NCBI GenBank assembly: GCA_037178975.1
Contig: JASJZH010000001.1
Span: 4,634,501-4,698,500 of the forward strand
Direction: 5' to 3'
Length of the DNA: 64,000 nt
Source: Oscheius tipulae
Lineage: Eukaryota > Nematoda > Chromadorea > Rhabditida > Rhabditidae
Positions 35,083 through 46,165 of the stretch are shown here, piece after piece. Positions within the stretch are counted from its first letter, which is position 1, and every line of letters begins with the position of its first letter. The notes beneath the pieces are model-generated. The model worked only from the letters and a program-made list of their open reading frames with translations. It searched no databases and was not told the origin of the DNA. Made by a program: the position numbers and the translations under genes.

Positions 35083-35516
35083 CTATTTCACTTTTCGCCT
35101 GTCCTTTCCCATATCATTAATGGAGACGTCGTTGACCAAGCCCGGAGAGTCCAAAATAGCCATGGTCTTGTAGTCGCCCTTGTTGGCTACCTTCTCGTCT
35201 CAAATGTCCTTGGCCCGATTGGCCTCGAGAGTCTTCGGCTTCAAGACATCCAGTGAATCCTCTGCTTTTTCTTTGTTCGGGATTTCCTTCTTCATCTTCT
35301 TGTCTCCAGCATTCGGCTTGGCTGGTTTGACCGGCGTCGTCATAGCTTGTAACTGAGGAGTCGGTGTAGACGGCGGCTGCTTCTTGGCTACGCAACCGTT
35401 ACTGAGAACATGACGGATTGAAGAAGGTAGATAATGGTCAGGTCGAACAAATTGTTGACTGCTCCCTGGAGTCGACAAGATGGTCACTGTTGCTACTCGC
35501 TCTCTAACTGCAGACA
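35083..35516 (-). pseudogene. Exon of an unidentified gene interrupted by an in-frame TGA
   Basis: After a GTCTGCAG acceptor the minus frame runs about 105 codons (with RPDHYLPSSIRHVLSNGC, KPAKPNAGDKKMKKEIPNKE and LEANRAKDI). It meets TGA, then continues open for 38 more codons (DEKVANKGDYKTMAILDSPG, then VNDVSINDMGKDRRKVK) to TAG at 35083-35085, directly beside a minus-strand AATAAA. The continuity suggests an originally uninterrupted frame, perhaps CGA changed to TGA. No ATG is visible and a Helitron-like element lies 26 bp upstream, so a disrupted gene is likely. Readthrough is the alternative. Confidence 0.5.
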
Positions 35517-35541
35517 CTTTTAAGCACTTTTATTTCAACGA

Positions 35542-35742
35542 CCAGCCGTCTACGACGGCTTCGCCGCCCCTTAGTATTGACTTAGCATTTACAACAGGCG
35601 GCTTCGCCGCTTCTCCAAGTTCCCAAGTTTCCCCCCAAAGCTGACTTGTCAACTTAGTTCTTGACATGCCATGACTTGCCAGCATTTTTCTCGTGGTGAC
35701 GCACGGACGGACGGACACCATTGCACTTTAGTAGTAGAGAGA
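35542..35742 (-). mobile_element. Helitron-like non-autonomous element, full length (201 bp)
   Basis: Read on the minus strand it starts TCTCTCTACTACTAAAG after an A and ends GTCGTAGACGGCTGG before a T. That fits Helitron rules: 5' TC, 3' CTRR, insertion between A and T. Near the 3' end is the palindrome GCCGTCGTAGACGGC, and an inner GCGGCGAAGCCGCC. Internal sequence aligns with the copies at 37686 and 24022. It carries no coding capacity. Confidence 0.75.
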
Positions 35743-35824
35743 TAACACAATTAGTCTTTGACTTGTTCTGACTAGGAAAACTCCAGCTTGCTGCAGCCAC
35801 TCCAGCCAGGAACCGCCTACGAAG

Positions 35825-36307
35825 ATGCCTGTCCAACAAGACGCAAAGAAGAAAACGACGCCGAATCTGATGAGGAATCTGCACCTTGGCGGCAAGAAGG
35901 CTCATCGCAACTACTTCAAGGGAGATGCCCGCTACAAGACTGTCGCTGTAATGGGAGAAACCAGCGTCGGAGGACAGGGAGCCATCGTGCAGCGCGAAGG
36001 ACGAAAGTTCGAGACACGTCTGGTCGACTTCATACACGGCCAGATCAAGGAGGAGACAACTCTGATGGGCTACAGCAACGATCCCGTCGGCACATGCCAG
36101 GTTCAGCCCGGAGAGGACAAAATGCAGAAGCTCGAGAAGGCCCAGAGGACCTACTTGAAGCTGGAGAAGAAGCTTGGCGACGAGATGATCTTGGCCCTGT
36201 CCCGTGCACAGACGTGGGATGACAAAAAGGTCTGCCTGGAGCTCTGTCCGGGCCAGCCGGAGAAGCCGCGCTACGATGACTCTCGCTATGAAGCCCGGTG
36301 GTGGTAG
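35825..36307 (+). CDS. 160-aa protein of unknown function, single exon
   Basis: Open from MPVQQDAKKKTTPNLMRNLH to RYDDSRYEARWW, stop at 36305-36307, AATAAA at 36317-36322. It is hydrophilic, with a basic start (LHLGGKKAHRNYFKGDARYK), a Gly-rich turn (GETSVGGQGAIVQREGRK), and a helical charged segment (EKAQRTYLKLEKKLGDEMIL). No signal peptide, membrane helix or known domain is seen. Codon use is protein-like and no intron is needed. I do not recognise the family. An AG with a short pyrimidine tract lies about 17 nt upstream of the ATG. Confidence 0.75.
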   Translation: MPVQQDAKKKTTPNLMRNLHLGGKKAHRNYFKGDARYKTVAVMGETSVGGQGAIVQREGRKFETRLVDFIHGQIKEETTLMGYSNDPVGTCQVQPGEDKMQKLEKAQRTYLKLEKKLGDEMILALSRAQTWDDKKVCLELCPGQPEKPRYDDSRYEARWW

Positions 36308-37035
36308 GGCGGAACAAATAAAGGGGTCTTCTTTGTATTTATTTAATTTGTCTCTTGAACCATTGGATTCTTTTTGTATCGTGTTTTCGTGTCTTTCATC
36401 AGAAAACTACTTTGTCTTTTCACTTACAGTTGCGTCTATGCGACTACTCTCGACATGGTGCTGTCTACTTGTACCTGCTACGGAACCGCTCCTGACTCCT
36501 CTACTTGCGAGACTAGTTTTGGAAAGAGACTCCGATAGCCATCTAACTTTTGAAAGCGCAATGATGTTTGTGGTAGCCTTTGTTTGGAGTAATTGACAAG
36601 ATACTGCAAGTCAACTTCAAACTGTCTCTTACGAACTGGCGAAGCCGTCGTAGACGGCTGGTACATGTTAAATGGGCTTAGCGAGAAATAAAAAATTCAA
36701 GTTTTGTCTCCGTTTTTCCAACATTCCAAACTGTTCCGAACATCTTTTCAGGACGTTTGGTTATTACAGCTGCGTGATACAAGTATGAATTCATTGAAGA
36801 GAAAGAATATGAAAACTTTGTAGGAAAACTTGAAAATATGTTCGAGATTTGCTTGCTATACGGATATCGTCACGAAAATAGCTTTTTCCGGCTCTTAAAC
36901 ATTGTAGGAACCACCTTCCTGCTGTACTACTCTGTTAATCACTGTATCAGACAGAACTCGTTAGAACTTGTTCACCCTAATCCCCAAAAGTCTCGTCGCA
37001 TTTGAGTCAATTTGACTACTAGCTACCGCCGAAGG
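36308..37035. other. Intergenic with an isolated Helitron-like 3' end
   Basis: Holds the poly(A) signal of the gene on the left and the Helitron-like terminus at 36637-36661. Nothing else is recognised. Confidence 0.5.
36637..36661 (+). mobile_element. Isolated Helitron-like 3' terminus
   Basis: GGCGAAGCCGTCGTAGACGG followed by CTGG and a T is the same 3' end as in the complete elements, without a matching 5' end nearby. A degraded or truncated copy. Confidence 0.6.
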
Positions 37036-37359
37036 ATGCCCCGTCAGCAGCAGCAGAAGAAAAGCCCGCCGAAGGTCTCCTCCCCACCCAAGTCGCCTTC
37101 TACCCCGCTCAAGCCAGAAAAGAAAGGACCCGGACTCCTGGGCCAGGCTGCTTCCATGACCACTGGAGCTGCTGTGGGATCCAGCATCGGACATGCCGTC
37201 GGACACACTCTCACCAAGCCGACGACGGGAGGAGTCAAGTGCGACCTTGAGTGGAAGAGCTTCGTCGACTGTTCGCAGAAGAGCAGCGACCAAACCAACT
37301 GCCAGGAGACTCTCAAGGCCTTCAAAGAGTGTCTCAAGAGCTGGAATAAAGCTGATTGA
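37036..37359 (+). CDS. CHCHD2/10: CHCHD2/CHCHD10-type mitochondrial protein
   Basis: 107 residues, one exon. The N-terminus is basic and Pro-rich (MPRQQQQKKSPPKVSSPPKS), compatible with mitochondrial targeting. A Gly/Ala hydrophobic segment (SMTTGAAVGSSIGHAVGHTL) is typical of CHCHD2/10. The C-terminus is a twin CX9C coiled-coil-helix pair: CDLEWKSFVDC and CQETLKAFKEC, which form two disulfides in the intermembrane space. Members of this family regulate cytochrome oxidase and cristae (MICOS) function. Length is slightly below that of human CHCHD2. Confidence 0.93.
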   Translation: MPRQQQQKKSPPKVSSPPKSPSTPLKPEKKGPGLLGQAASMTTGAAVGSSIGHAVGHTLTKPTTGGVKCDLEWKSFVDCSQKSSDQTNCQETLKAFKECLKSWNKAD

Positions 37360-37685
37360 GCATGTACTTGTATTTCCCTTTAGGGTGTTTCCACTCATAC
37401 CATCCACTGCTAGTCCTCTTAGAATGTATCTCTACTAGTACTTAAAAGAATAGTCACTCGGTTCTAATTTCACAAGACTTTCTCTTCATCTGTCTATCCT
37501 TATGTTAGCTGGACAATTGTTCAGCTTCCGTTCAACTTCTGTTCATCCCTGTGCAAACTTCCGGCACTTCCAGTCTCCTGACTGCACCAGTGTTCCAGTA
37601 GTTGTATTTTAGCATAGCTACAGCTTCATTCTTCTTCTGAAGTGCAATAAAAGTCGAGTCCGGTAAGAATCGGGCATCTATCAGA

Positions 37686-37889
37686 TCTCTCTACTACTAA
37701 AGCGCAATGATGATGTCCGTGCGTCACCACGAGCAAAAAGCTGGCAAGTCTCAGGGTGTCAAGATTCTAGTTGACAAATCAGCTCTGTGAGAAATTTGGG
37801 AGCTTCTGTTATTGGAGAAGCGGCGCAGCAGCCTGGTTTTTTATACAAAGTCAAGACAAAAGAGCGGAGAAGCCGTCGTAGACGGCTGG
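37686..37889 (+). mobile_element. Helitron-like non-autonomous element, full length (204 bp)
   Basis: Starts TCTCTCTACTACTAAAG after A and ends GTCGTAGACGGCTGG before T, the same limits as the copy at 35542-35742 in opposite orientation. An inner GGAGAAGCGGCGCAGCAGCC replaces the inner hairpin of the other copy. No coding capacity. Confidence 0.75.
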
Positions 37890-38619
37890 TGTACTGCGGA
37901 AAATCACGAACAGTCGTCAGACCATTTCCTACAGACTATAGACTCTTTGAAAGTAAGTACAGTTCCTAAGATGTTCACCAAAGACCAAGGTGAACAAACT
38001 TTTCAGTTTGGGGACGATAAACAGCATGCGAGAACCTCTGACAGGATGTTCTAAACATGGTCAAAATAATAAAGACTTTCTGCCTAGCAGGACGAATTAA
38101 GAACTGGATACAGCAACATAACCAGCTTCCTTTCACTAGTCTCTAAAACGAAACTATATGAGAGACACCTAGTACTAGCGGGACACGTAGGGGTCAGTCG
38201 GCTGCAAGCTCATCGATCAATATGTGTCTACGCTACAGCTCCACTTGCATCACGCCCTAATCCAATTAACTGAGTACTATTTCTGTAGGCCTGTCTATTG
38301 TTTGGCAATCATAGCCTGCTATTATCAATTGGAACAATCGACTTATCGGTCGTCCAGAAAAAAAGGGCAACGTAGTCACACAGCTGCCGCTAGCATACAA
38401 GCACAAGGTGTCCATTTACAATTGGTGTTATTATTTTGCCGAACACGGCCGAATCTTTTGAAATTCTTTCATAATCATCATGCTTTTTATAATTTTCTTC
38501 TTATTCTACCGGTTTATCATCGTTCTGAGCCGTATTGGTGATAGACAGCGCGTCAAAATGGATGAGTTAGTTAACTCAGATCGGAATACGGCGGAATAAG
38601 CAGGCTAACCGTTTTGCAA

Positions 38620-38668
38620 TGTTCTACAAAGTTGTAAAACATATCAAGCCCTTTAACTTTGCTGAACA
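38620..38668. repeat. 49-bp hairpin repeat, copy 4
   Basis: TGTTCTACAAAGTTGTAAA and TTTAACTTTGCTGAACA are inverted arms. Same length as other copies; followed by CATGAGACTCAGAA, which has echoes after other copies. Confidence 0.65.
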
Positions 38669-39027
38669 TCATGAGACTCAGAAGTTAGGTCTTTCACTCG
38701 AAAAGTGCGTGGTAAGCAGTGTTGGAGAGTCGATAACGAACCATTAGTTGCGCTATTCCAAGAATCTGCTTGACTTGAGTCACCAAATCTCATGAACATG
38801 GAGGAATTTGAGAGAAACCCACATCTTTACACTCCTTTCTGTAAAAGCACGTATCCATTTTTTGATCTCTTCCGCCCAATCAGAGAGTGTTTATTCCGAA
38901 ACTATCCAAACAGTTTCATTCGTTTCTGCCCCCATTGAATTCTATCAAGCGTCTTTTTTTTGATACGTAACATGCTTTCTTTCCTTTTTACATTTTTATT
39001 TTAAAAAAAAACTACAATTCCAGACAA

Positions 39028-40541
39028 ATGTCCTTAGCAATAGGTATTGCAGCATGCGGCGTATCCGCTCTTTTTTTTGGCTGTCAGTTCGTTCCAATCA
39101 AGAGCTACAACGCGGGAGACGGCATCTTTGTCCAATTCATAATCAGTGTGGTCATCTTTGCCATCGGCTTCTGTGTCCATGTCTATGAGGGCTTCCCGCA
39201 ATTCTATCCACTGGCTATGCTCGGAGGACTCTTCTGGACGTGCGGTAACTCCACTGGTAGGCACTTTAGGACTTTCCATAGCATTTCTGAGCTTTGGGAG
39301 GTTCTACAAAGTTGTAGAGCAGGGCTAATACTACAAGTTTGAATAGCAACACGAGGCTCGAAAATGAATTGTTGACCCTGAAAATGAGCTTTGAATTGGA
39401 ACGAGATTTCATAGTAATGACCGTCTAATCTCGATAGTATTATCTCGGCGGCTCGCGGTGTGGCAGGTTGAGACGATACGGGTGGGAACCATATAAAATA
39501 GTGTTTTCAGCCATTCCAATAATCAGACGTCTCGGTATGGCGCTCGGCATCCTCATATGGAACGTGATCAATTGTATGACAGGATGGGCCGGAGCTCGAT
39601 TCGGCCTCTTCGGCATGAAGGCCCATCCACCGGCCAGCGATATCCTCAACTATCTAGGATTGGCTTGTGTTATCATTGGGTCAGTTCTCTATTTGTGACT
39701 GGCTGACTCATTCTTTCAGCGGAGTCATCTTCTCACAAGTCAAGAGCAACTCTCCGACGGACAAGAAGGACCAAGATGAGGTGGAGAAGGTCGCTTTGAA
39801 TTCACCTTCTTCGTCAAAAATGGAGGAGACTGAAGAAATCGCGAAGGAGGAGGACAGAGAGGAGGAAAAGGCGCCGTGGGGAGGAAGACCATTGTAAGTT
39901 TGACCGGATTTGGGTGAACAATTATATTTCTTCGAAAACATTCATTTTTTTGTAGAGGTTTCGCTATGGCTGCAGTCGCCGGAGTCTTCTACGGAATCAC
40001 TTTTGTGCCGGTCATCTACATCATGGACAATGTGCCCGGAGCTCCCCAGGACGCTCTCGTCTACGTCTTTTCTCACTACACTGGAATTCTTCTCTCGGCC
40101 TCGTTCATCTTCCTCGTCTACACCATTTTTCACAAGAGTCGGCCCGTCCTCGATGGACAGCTCGTACTGCCTGCCGCGGCTGTCGGAGCCCTTTGGGCTT
40201 TCGGTCAGGTATTTTGAAAAGGTTTTGTATATAATGGATTGTCTTTTAGACGAGTTTCTTTGTGGCTAATCAAAACTTATCGCAGGCCGTGTCCTTCCCG
40301 ATCATTACACAAAGTCCAGGAGTAAGTTACTTTAGCATTTTTAGGGCCTAAGGCTCAGAACTCAATTCCTGCTTTCACAGCACCAAATAACTGAAATTTT
40401 CAGATCATCGCTTCAATCTGGTCCATCTTCTACTTTAAAGAAATCACCGGAAAGCGCAACTACATCCTGATGAGTGTGGCCATGCTCGTCACAGTGTCCG
40501 GGGCTGTTCTGGTCGGCCTGTCAAAAGAAATCCACTTGTAG
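39028..40541 (+). CDS. TMEM144: TMEM144-type ten-helix membrane protein
   Basis: Putative carbohydrate transporter of the drug/metabolite transporter superfamily. Exon 1 (from 39028) encodes IAACGVSALFFGCQFVPIKS and YPLAMLGGLFWTCGNS, the family signature. Further exons: LGMALGILIWNVINCMTGWA with ARFGLFGMKA; a hydrophilic loop rich in Asp/Glu/Lys; FAMAAVAGVFYGITFVPVIY; then SQAVSFPIITQSPG, IIASIWSIFYFKEITGKRNY and the stop at 40539-40541. An acceptor (AATTCCAG) ends four bases before the ATG. The first intron carries a hairpin repeat at 39300. AATAAA at 40598-40603 is only about 100 bp before the next gene. Confidence 0.93.
39300..39348. repeat. 49-bp hairpin repeat, copy 5 (TMEM144 intron)
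   Basis: GTTCTACAAAGTTGTAGAGC and CTACAAGTTTGAATAGCA are inverted arms. Located in the first intron of TMEM144. Confidence 0.6.
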
Positions 40542-40597
40542 ACAACCGGTCTCTTCAACACACAAACTGTGATTTGATTTTCACTTCATAATAAGTT

Positions 40598-40603
40598 AAT
40601 AAA
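40598..40603 (+). terminator. Poly(A) signal of TMEM144
   Basis: AATAAA 57 nt after the TMEM144 stop and about 100 nt before the start codon of the channel gene. Confidence 0.6.
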
Positions 40604-40701
40604 CGTGTAGCAGATAGAGAATCAATGAGGATGAGGGGAGGATGATAGCTGATAACGGGGCGGGAAGAGACATCGATTCGCGAGGGGGAGAGTCTGACAG
40701 A

Positions 40702-43608
40702 ATGGCCGATGAGGAGGATCGCCACTTGCGAAATGTCGTCGCCAGAAGACGGTTTCTCTATGTCGATCGACAGGTAACTTTTTAATCAATGTATTAAATG
40801 TCGTATTGTGACCGAATAACGAAAATCAATCTTTTCAGAAACAGTCGCAACCACAGCGATTGTCAGATGTCTTCAACAGTCCGAGAAGCAGGTGATTTCG
40901 TTTCAGAACAATCTTTAAATAAACCAATCAGATCCCATCCACGAACCCGATCCAAGTCTCCATTCGACCAATCCGAGTCTCCACCAGAATCCATTAAGCC
41001 TCAGAGACAACCCACAGTTTCTGTTTCAACTTCCGGAGCTCCGGTCATTCAGGTCGACCTCGAAGATGATCACGAAACTCCGGAACTGATTTCTCCGCCA
41101 GTTTTTTTGGGCGAATCGCCTCGGAAGTCTTTTCTGGCCCCGTCCACATCGGATACGGACGATGTTAGAAGTCAGATCTCGTTTACGATGCAGGGGAGAC
41201 TTCATACTCTGGCCAAGAATGTGAGTAAGAGTAACAACAAAACTGATGTAAACCTTAAGGTACATCGACGAACCTCAGCTGTGAAAGAAACGCTTTTAAA
41301 AGAGGTCGAAGAGGATTCTGCCTCTGTCATTTCCACTACGGCCATTCCGAAAGAAGAGAAACGTCCCTCTCTGATGTCTCTAATCGGGCTACAGAAAGTG
41401 GCGGATGCTGCCGATGCCGCCGAAGCAAAGCGTTGGATTCCGCAGAGCATCAATTCTTACGGGCGACTCTACTTGACATGGTTGTTTGTCGTGGCAACGG
41501 CGTTTCTCTACAACGCCTTCTCTATTCCACTTCGAAGCAGCTATCCCTATCAGACAAAAGACAATCTGTTCTTTTGGCTGTGTGTCGACTACACTTGTGA
41601 CTTCATCTATCTCGTGGATATGGTCTTTTTCAAGCCTAAGCTTCGATTTATTAAAGGAGGCATCACTATCGTTCGTTTTTTTTTATACTATTGCTAGGAA
41701 TAGGTCCTGCAACGAACAAATTTGAATGATGGTCAACTCTGGAACTTTCAGAGAGAACCATTGGCAATGTTCCACCACTACCGGGTGAGCGGAACGGCCA
41801 AGATGGACATTGCCTCTATTCTACCCTTCGACTTTATCTACTTCTTTACTGGACCCTTCTCCCTACTTCGATTCAATCGTGTCTTGAAGATCCAATCCTT
41901 CTGGGCTCTATTCGACATGCTGGACAACTCGGTATCCAATCCATACGCCATCAGAATCACTCGAACTCTCTCCTACATGATCTACATCATTCATTGCAAC
42001 AGCTGCATCTACTATCTGCTTAGTGCCTGGCAGGTAGGAAAACCTGGTTTTTGATCCATGTCTTTAGGCTTTCGGACAGATTGCGTACAAGGAAAATGGG
42101 AAGTTCTATCTCAACAAATGGGTCTACAACAACCAGGGGAACGCATACATTCGATGCTTCTATTTCACAGCAGCTGTGGCCACTTCCACGGGAAACAATC
42201 CGGCTCCGACGAATGTTATCGAGTGAGTCTGCGTGTGACTTTAGATGTAGGATGTCGTTGCTAGCAGAAGACTTTCTCAACACTCCTTTCCAATCCTCCC
42301 AGTAGTTTTCCTCCTCCAGGTACATCTACATGACCTTCTCCTGGATGATGGGAGTATTTGTCTTTGCCTTGCTGCTCGGTCAAATTCGTGATATTGTCTC
42401 GAATGCTTCGAGGAATAGAGAAGACTACCGAAGACAGATGGACATGGCTCTTTCCGAGTGCAAGCGACTAAATCTGTCCAAGGAGTTGACAGCCAGAGTA
42501 AGAGACTGGTTCATCTACACCTGGGAACAGCAGAAGACTCTTGGTAAGAGACTCAGGGCCAAGGGCCAAGTGACTAGCTATTCAGACGAAAAGAAGCTGA
42601 TTGAGAAGCTGCCATTGAAACTGCAGACAGACTTGGCCTTGTCTGTTCACTACAATACTCTCAGCAAGGTTCAGCTCTTCCAGGTGAGTTCACAGATCAC
42701 GTACCATCTCTCCGTCTCACACTTTGGCTCCTCTAAACGTACCATAACCTTCTTCCAAAGATTCGCCCAAAACTGTAATACAATCTTTAAAGGACTGTGA
42801 CCGTGCCCTTCTAAGAGACCTGGTCCTGAAGCTGCGTCCAGTCATCTTCCTCCCCGGTGACATGATCTGTCAGAAAGGCGATGTCGGCAAGGAAATGTAC
42901 ATTGTGAATCAAGGAGTTCTGGAAGTGGTCGGTGGAGAGAACAACGAGAAGGTCTTTGCCGAACTGAAGCAGGGATCGGTATTCGGAGAGATCAGGTGTG
43001 ATCGCTTTGGTTCTGACCAACTCCTAATTCAGTTTGCTGGCAATCGGTGGGAACAACAGAAGAACGGCTTCCATCAGAGCCAAAGGATACGCGACGTTGT
43101 TCAGTCTGACGAAGGAAGATCTCAACGATGTCATCAAATACTACCCACAAGCCCAGGCTCTTTTGAAGAGGAAAGCTGCCCAAATGCTAAAGAATGACAA
43201 GAAGACGGGGGATGCGAAGGCTGTCCAGCAGGACATCAAGGAGACTTGCAAGCTGTCTGCTATCGAGACGCCGAAACTTATCAAAGTGGTGGCAGAGGTC
43301 CTCCCTCCCGAGAACAAAACGACTGTGGAACTGAAGACGGCTATGGAAAAGCCTGCTGGTGAGTTTTCGGTTTTCGAGTTGCAGTCCCCTCTAATATCTT
43401 TTTTCGGTGCAGACTTTCTATACTTCTTTTTCTTCCGGAACATATTGCGTATTCAGCGAGAAGACAATCAGTCTATCCATGGAACCAGAATGACATGGAC
43501 TCGGACTCGAATCTCGAATTTGATTCCGACATGGAAATGGGCATTTTGGCCGAGGAGAACTATGAGCACGGGTCGGACGAAGAGCCTGCATCGGAAGACG
43601 AAAAATAA
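40702..43608 (+). CDS. CNGB: Cyclic nucleotide-gated cation channel, beta (TAX-2/CNGB) type
   Basis: Sensory-transduction channel opened by cGMP/cAMP. Start [20 protein letters not shown] at 40702, one base after a CTGACAG. A long phosphorylatable N-terminus is followed by S1 ([20 protein letters not shown]), S2 ([20 protein letters not shown]), S3 ([20 protein letters not shown]), S4-S5 and a pore ([20 protein letters not shown]). S6 is [20 protein letters not shown] with [22 protein letters not shown]-linker precedes the cyclic-nucleotide domain ([47 protein letters not shown]). The gene ends with an acidic tail at 43606-43608. The order of S6, C-linker and binding domain matches CNG channels. 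The pore differs from the usual TIG(G/E) filter. Beta assignment rests on overall resemblance and is less firm than the family call. Confidence 0.9.
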
Positions 43609-43900
43609 TGAAATTTTTCTGTTTCGCAAGTCTATCCCACTGTTATTTTGTGTCAACCTCTTCTGTATCCCAATGCTCTTTTCGGTCCATTGGCCATTTC
43701 CACTCTGCTCGTGCCAGTCTGTTCATATCATTTGGTATTGGCACTATCGACAGCCACAGTCGTTCTACTACGAGTCATTGTCCACGACAGAAGCGATTTA
43801 CTTGTTCGAACTGAAATACCTCTTGTTCAAAAAACAATTGTTCGAACGGGGCAATAGAAAAGTTTCTCGAACTTCAATCTAAGCGAATCGCTACGCATTG

Positions 43901-46113
43901 ATGACTGTGACATACGCGAAGAAGGCCAGCAATGCGAGTCTTTTCACCTTCTTCAAGCTGCTGCTGAGATGGAGAGGCAGTATTTGGCAGGCCATCCACT
44001 TCGAGTTTTGCGCCTACTTCATCGTCTACATTCTTCTCACGTGAGTCTTCCAGTCTTTCCAAGTGAACTTTCCCTTCTAGGACGGTAAACTTGGTCTTCT
44101 TCAACGCGACTGGAAACAAACTGATGATTCTGGCCACCTACTGCAATGATGAGGTCTCTGGAATGCTCCGACTCGTCGCCTTCGTCATGGGATTCTACGT
44201 GACGCAGATCTACAACCGCTGGTGGAGTATTTACACCATGCTGCCCTGGCCGGACACCTTCTGCTACCAACTCGGAGGTTTCTATCCCAACCTAGTACGT
44301 TTCTTAGGCTCCCGGAGGCTTCGTTTTCCGTTCTGTACTATCCTTCGAGGTTCTACCTTAGTCTTGTGTTCTATTTACAGCTGGAGGAGCAGCAAGTGCA
44401 CAAGACGATGGTTCGCTATCTGTGCCTGAGCTACGTGCTTGTCTTCCGCGACATCAGCGAGAAGATTCGTCTCCGTTTCCCGTCCCTTAAATCGATGGAA
44501 GGATCTCTGTTGACGACGGAGGAGCGACTATCCATGGAGAGGACTGATCCGAGTGCCGAGCGAGTTCAATGGATGCCGATCGAATGGATTTTCGTTCTGC
44601 TGCGTCGAAGTCATGAGAAGACGAATGTCAACGACTACCAGTTCACACGACTCGTGAAGACAGTCCTCGACTACCGCGAGCGACTTCACAACATTCTTCA
44701 ATTCGACACTGTGAATCTGCCGCTGGCTTACACCCAAGTCGTCCATCTCTTCGTCTACATGCATCTGCTGCTGTTGCTCTTTGCCTCACAGAGTGCCAGC
44801 GACGAGGTCGAGATGCTCGTCATGTTGCTCTACTGCATGCTACAGTTCATCTTTCTTCTAGGCTTGCTCAAGATGGCAGAGGTCGGTCCAACTTGTTTTC
44901 TCCTGTCTAGGCGGTCATGGTAGTCGTATTTCTTGGAGCTGGGATTTCGTCTGTTCAAAAATCCTAAAAAGTAGAGGAGAACATAGCTTTGAGCGCAAAA
45001 GAAATCTTTGTGACAAAGGAAAACTCCAACTAATGAGTTCTTTTCTTCAGGTGATGATCAATCCGCTGGGCAACGACGCCGACGACTTTGAGATCAACAC
45101 GATCATCGAACGCAACTTTCAAATCAGTTACCGTTCCGTCGAGGAGTTCCATCAAAGCAAGCCGAAGAAAGCCGACATCCAGTTGGCGGCCAAATTTCCC
45201 AAGCAGACTACCGAGAGCATGATCGAGAATATCATCCGCCCGACGAAAATTGTCCAAGGTTCAGCTGTGCCGGACAAGGAGGAGAAGGTCAGTGTGGAGA
45301 TTGCCAACGATTTTGAGGTACGTGATTTGACTTTGAAGTAACAAGACATATGTTCAGAAACAGAGTCGAGCGGCGAGTCGCGAGCTTCCGAATAATCCGA
45401 CTGAGAAGGTGACGACGGCTGAGCCTCTTCCACCGACGCCGATCAAACAGAAGAAGAAGCCGACCAAGAGCGCTGTGCGTGGAATGAGACGGGCCAAGAA
45501 GAGCAGTGAGGGACAGAGCAAGAACAGCAGCAGTAGACCACCTTCCTCATTAATGACACCATTGAGAACTCCAGAAGAGAGTCAAATGAAAAATGTGAAG
45601 AGTTCGGGAAAGACGAAGAAGGATCTGGCCGCGGATCTGATGGAGCGACTGGAACTCCTCTGGAAGGTTGAGAAGAGACGCGAGAAGATGGAGCTCGATC
45701 GCACGCAACTAGACGAAGAGGATGAGGATCCGATGTCGAGAGGATCTGTCCCAACTCCCAGAGCCTCCAAAATTCAGTCCAGGGTTAGCTTTCTTCTTTG
45801 TTCTTGCGTTTTACATACTAGCTTTTCTAACGGGACACTTCATGCATCCCGTGCTTCTTATCTGAAAGTAATGAGAGGATCCTTCAGAAATCTTGTTCTC
45901 AAATTTCTCAACTAATCAATTCAGGAACTGTCACCGAGGATGAGTCAGCTGAGCAGTCCAATTCCTCTCTCGATGGCTAAGACGCAGATGTCCTCCATCA
46001 GGAAGAGGGACATCTCGAAGACCAAAGAAGAGGCCTTCCGCTCCTTCGTCAAGAATCTCAAGAATTCGACAGCGCTATCTCCAGACAAAGATACGAAGGG
46101 AAAAAACGAATAA
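43901..46113 (+). CDS. BEST: Bestrophin chloride channel
   Basis: Calcium-activated anion channel. Start MTVTYAKKASNASLFTFFKL at 43901, then LLRWRGSIWQAIHFEFCAYF, the typical bestrophin N-terminus. VMGFYVTQIYNRWWSIYTML and LPWPD follow, then MVRYLCLSYVLVFRDISEKI, RLVKTVLDYRERLHNILQFD, and VMINPLGNDADDFEINTIIE, which corresponds to the calcium-clasp region (INPFGEDDDDFE in many members). After the channel core comes a long Ser/Lys-rich tail, with the stop at 46111-46113. The gene starts 293 bp after the CNG channel on the same strand. Its 3' end faces the next gene only about 50 bp away. Confidence 0.93.
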
Positions 46114-46165
46114 CCTTATTACATTTCTTTATTATTAATTATTATTGTTAGGTGTTCCCGTTTCT

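Larger units (their letters stand above)
37360..39027. other. 1.7-kb repeat-rich intergenic region
   Basis: Contains a complete Helitron-like element (37686-37889) and a hairpin copy (38620-38668). Around 37960-38040 a frame TFQFGDDKQHARTSD weakly recalls the flap region of retrotransposon proteases. No intact gene. The last bases before 39028 are a T-rich tract and a TTCCAG acceptor. Confidence 0.45.

Noticed and set aside
37950-38060. Frame TFQFGDDKQHARTSD resembling the flap of retrotransposon proteases
   Set aside because: Too short and no catalytic DTG or neighbouring gag/pol sequence; left as a remark in the intergenic entry.
38224-38541. 105-codon plus-strand open frame rich in His, Leu and Tyr
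   Set aside because: Composition follows local base bias; flanked by repeats; no start context or domain.
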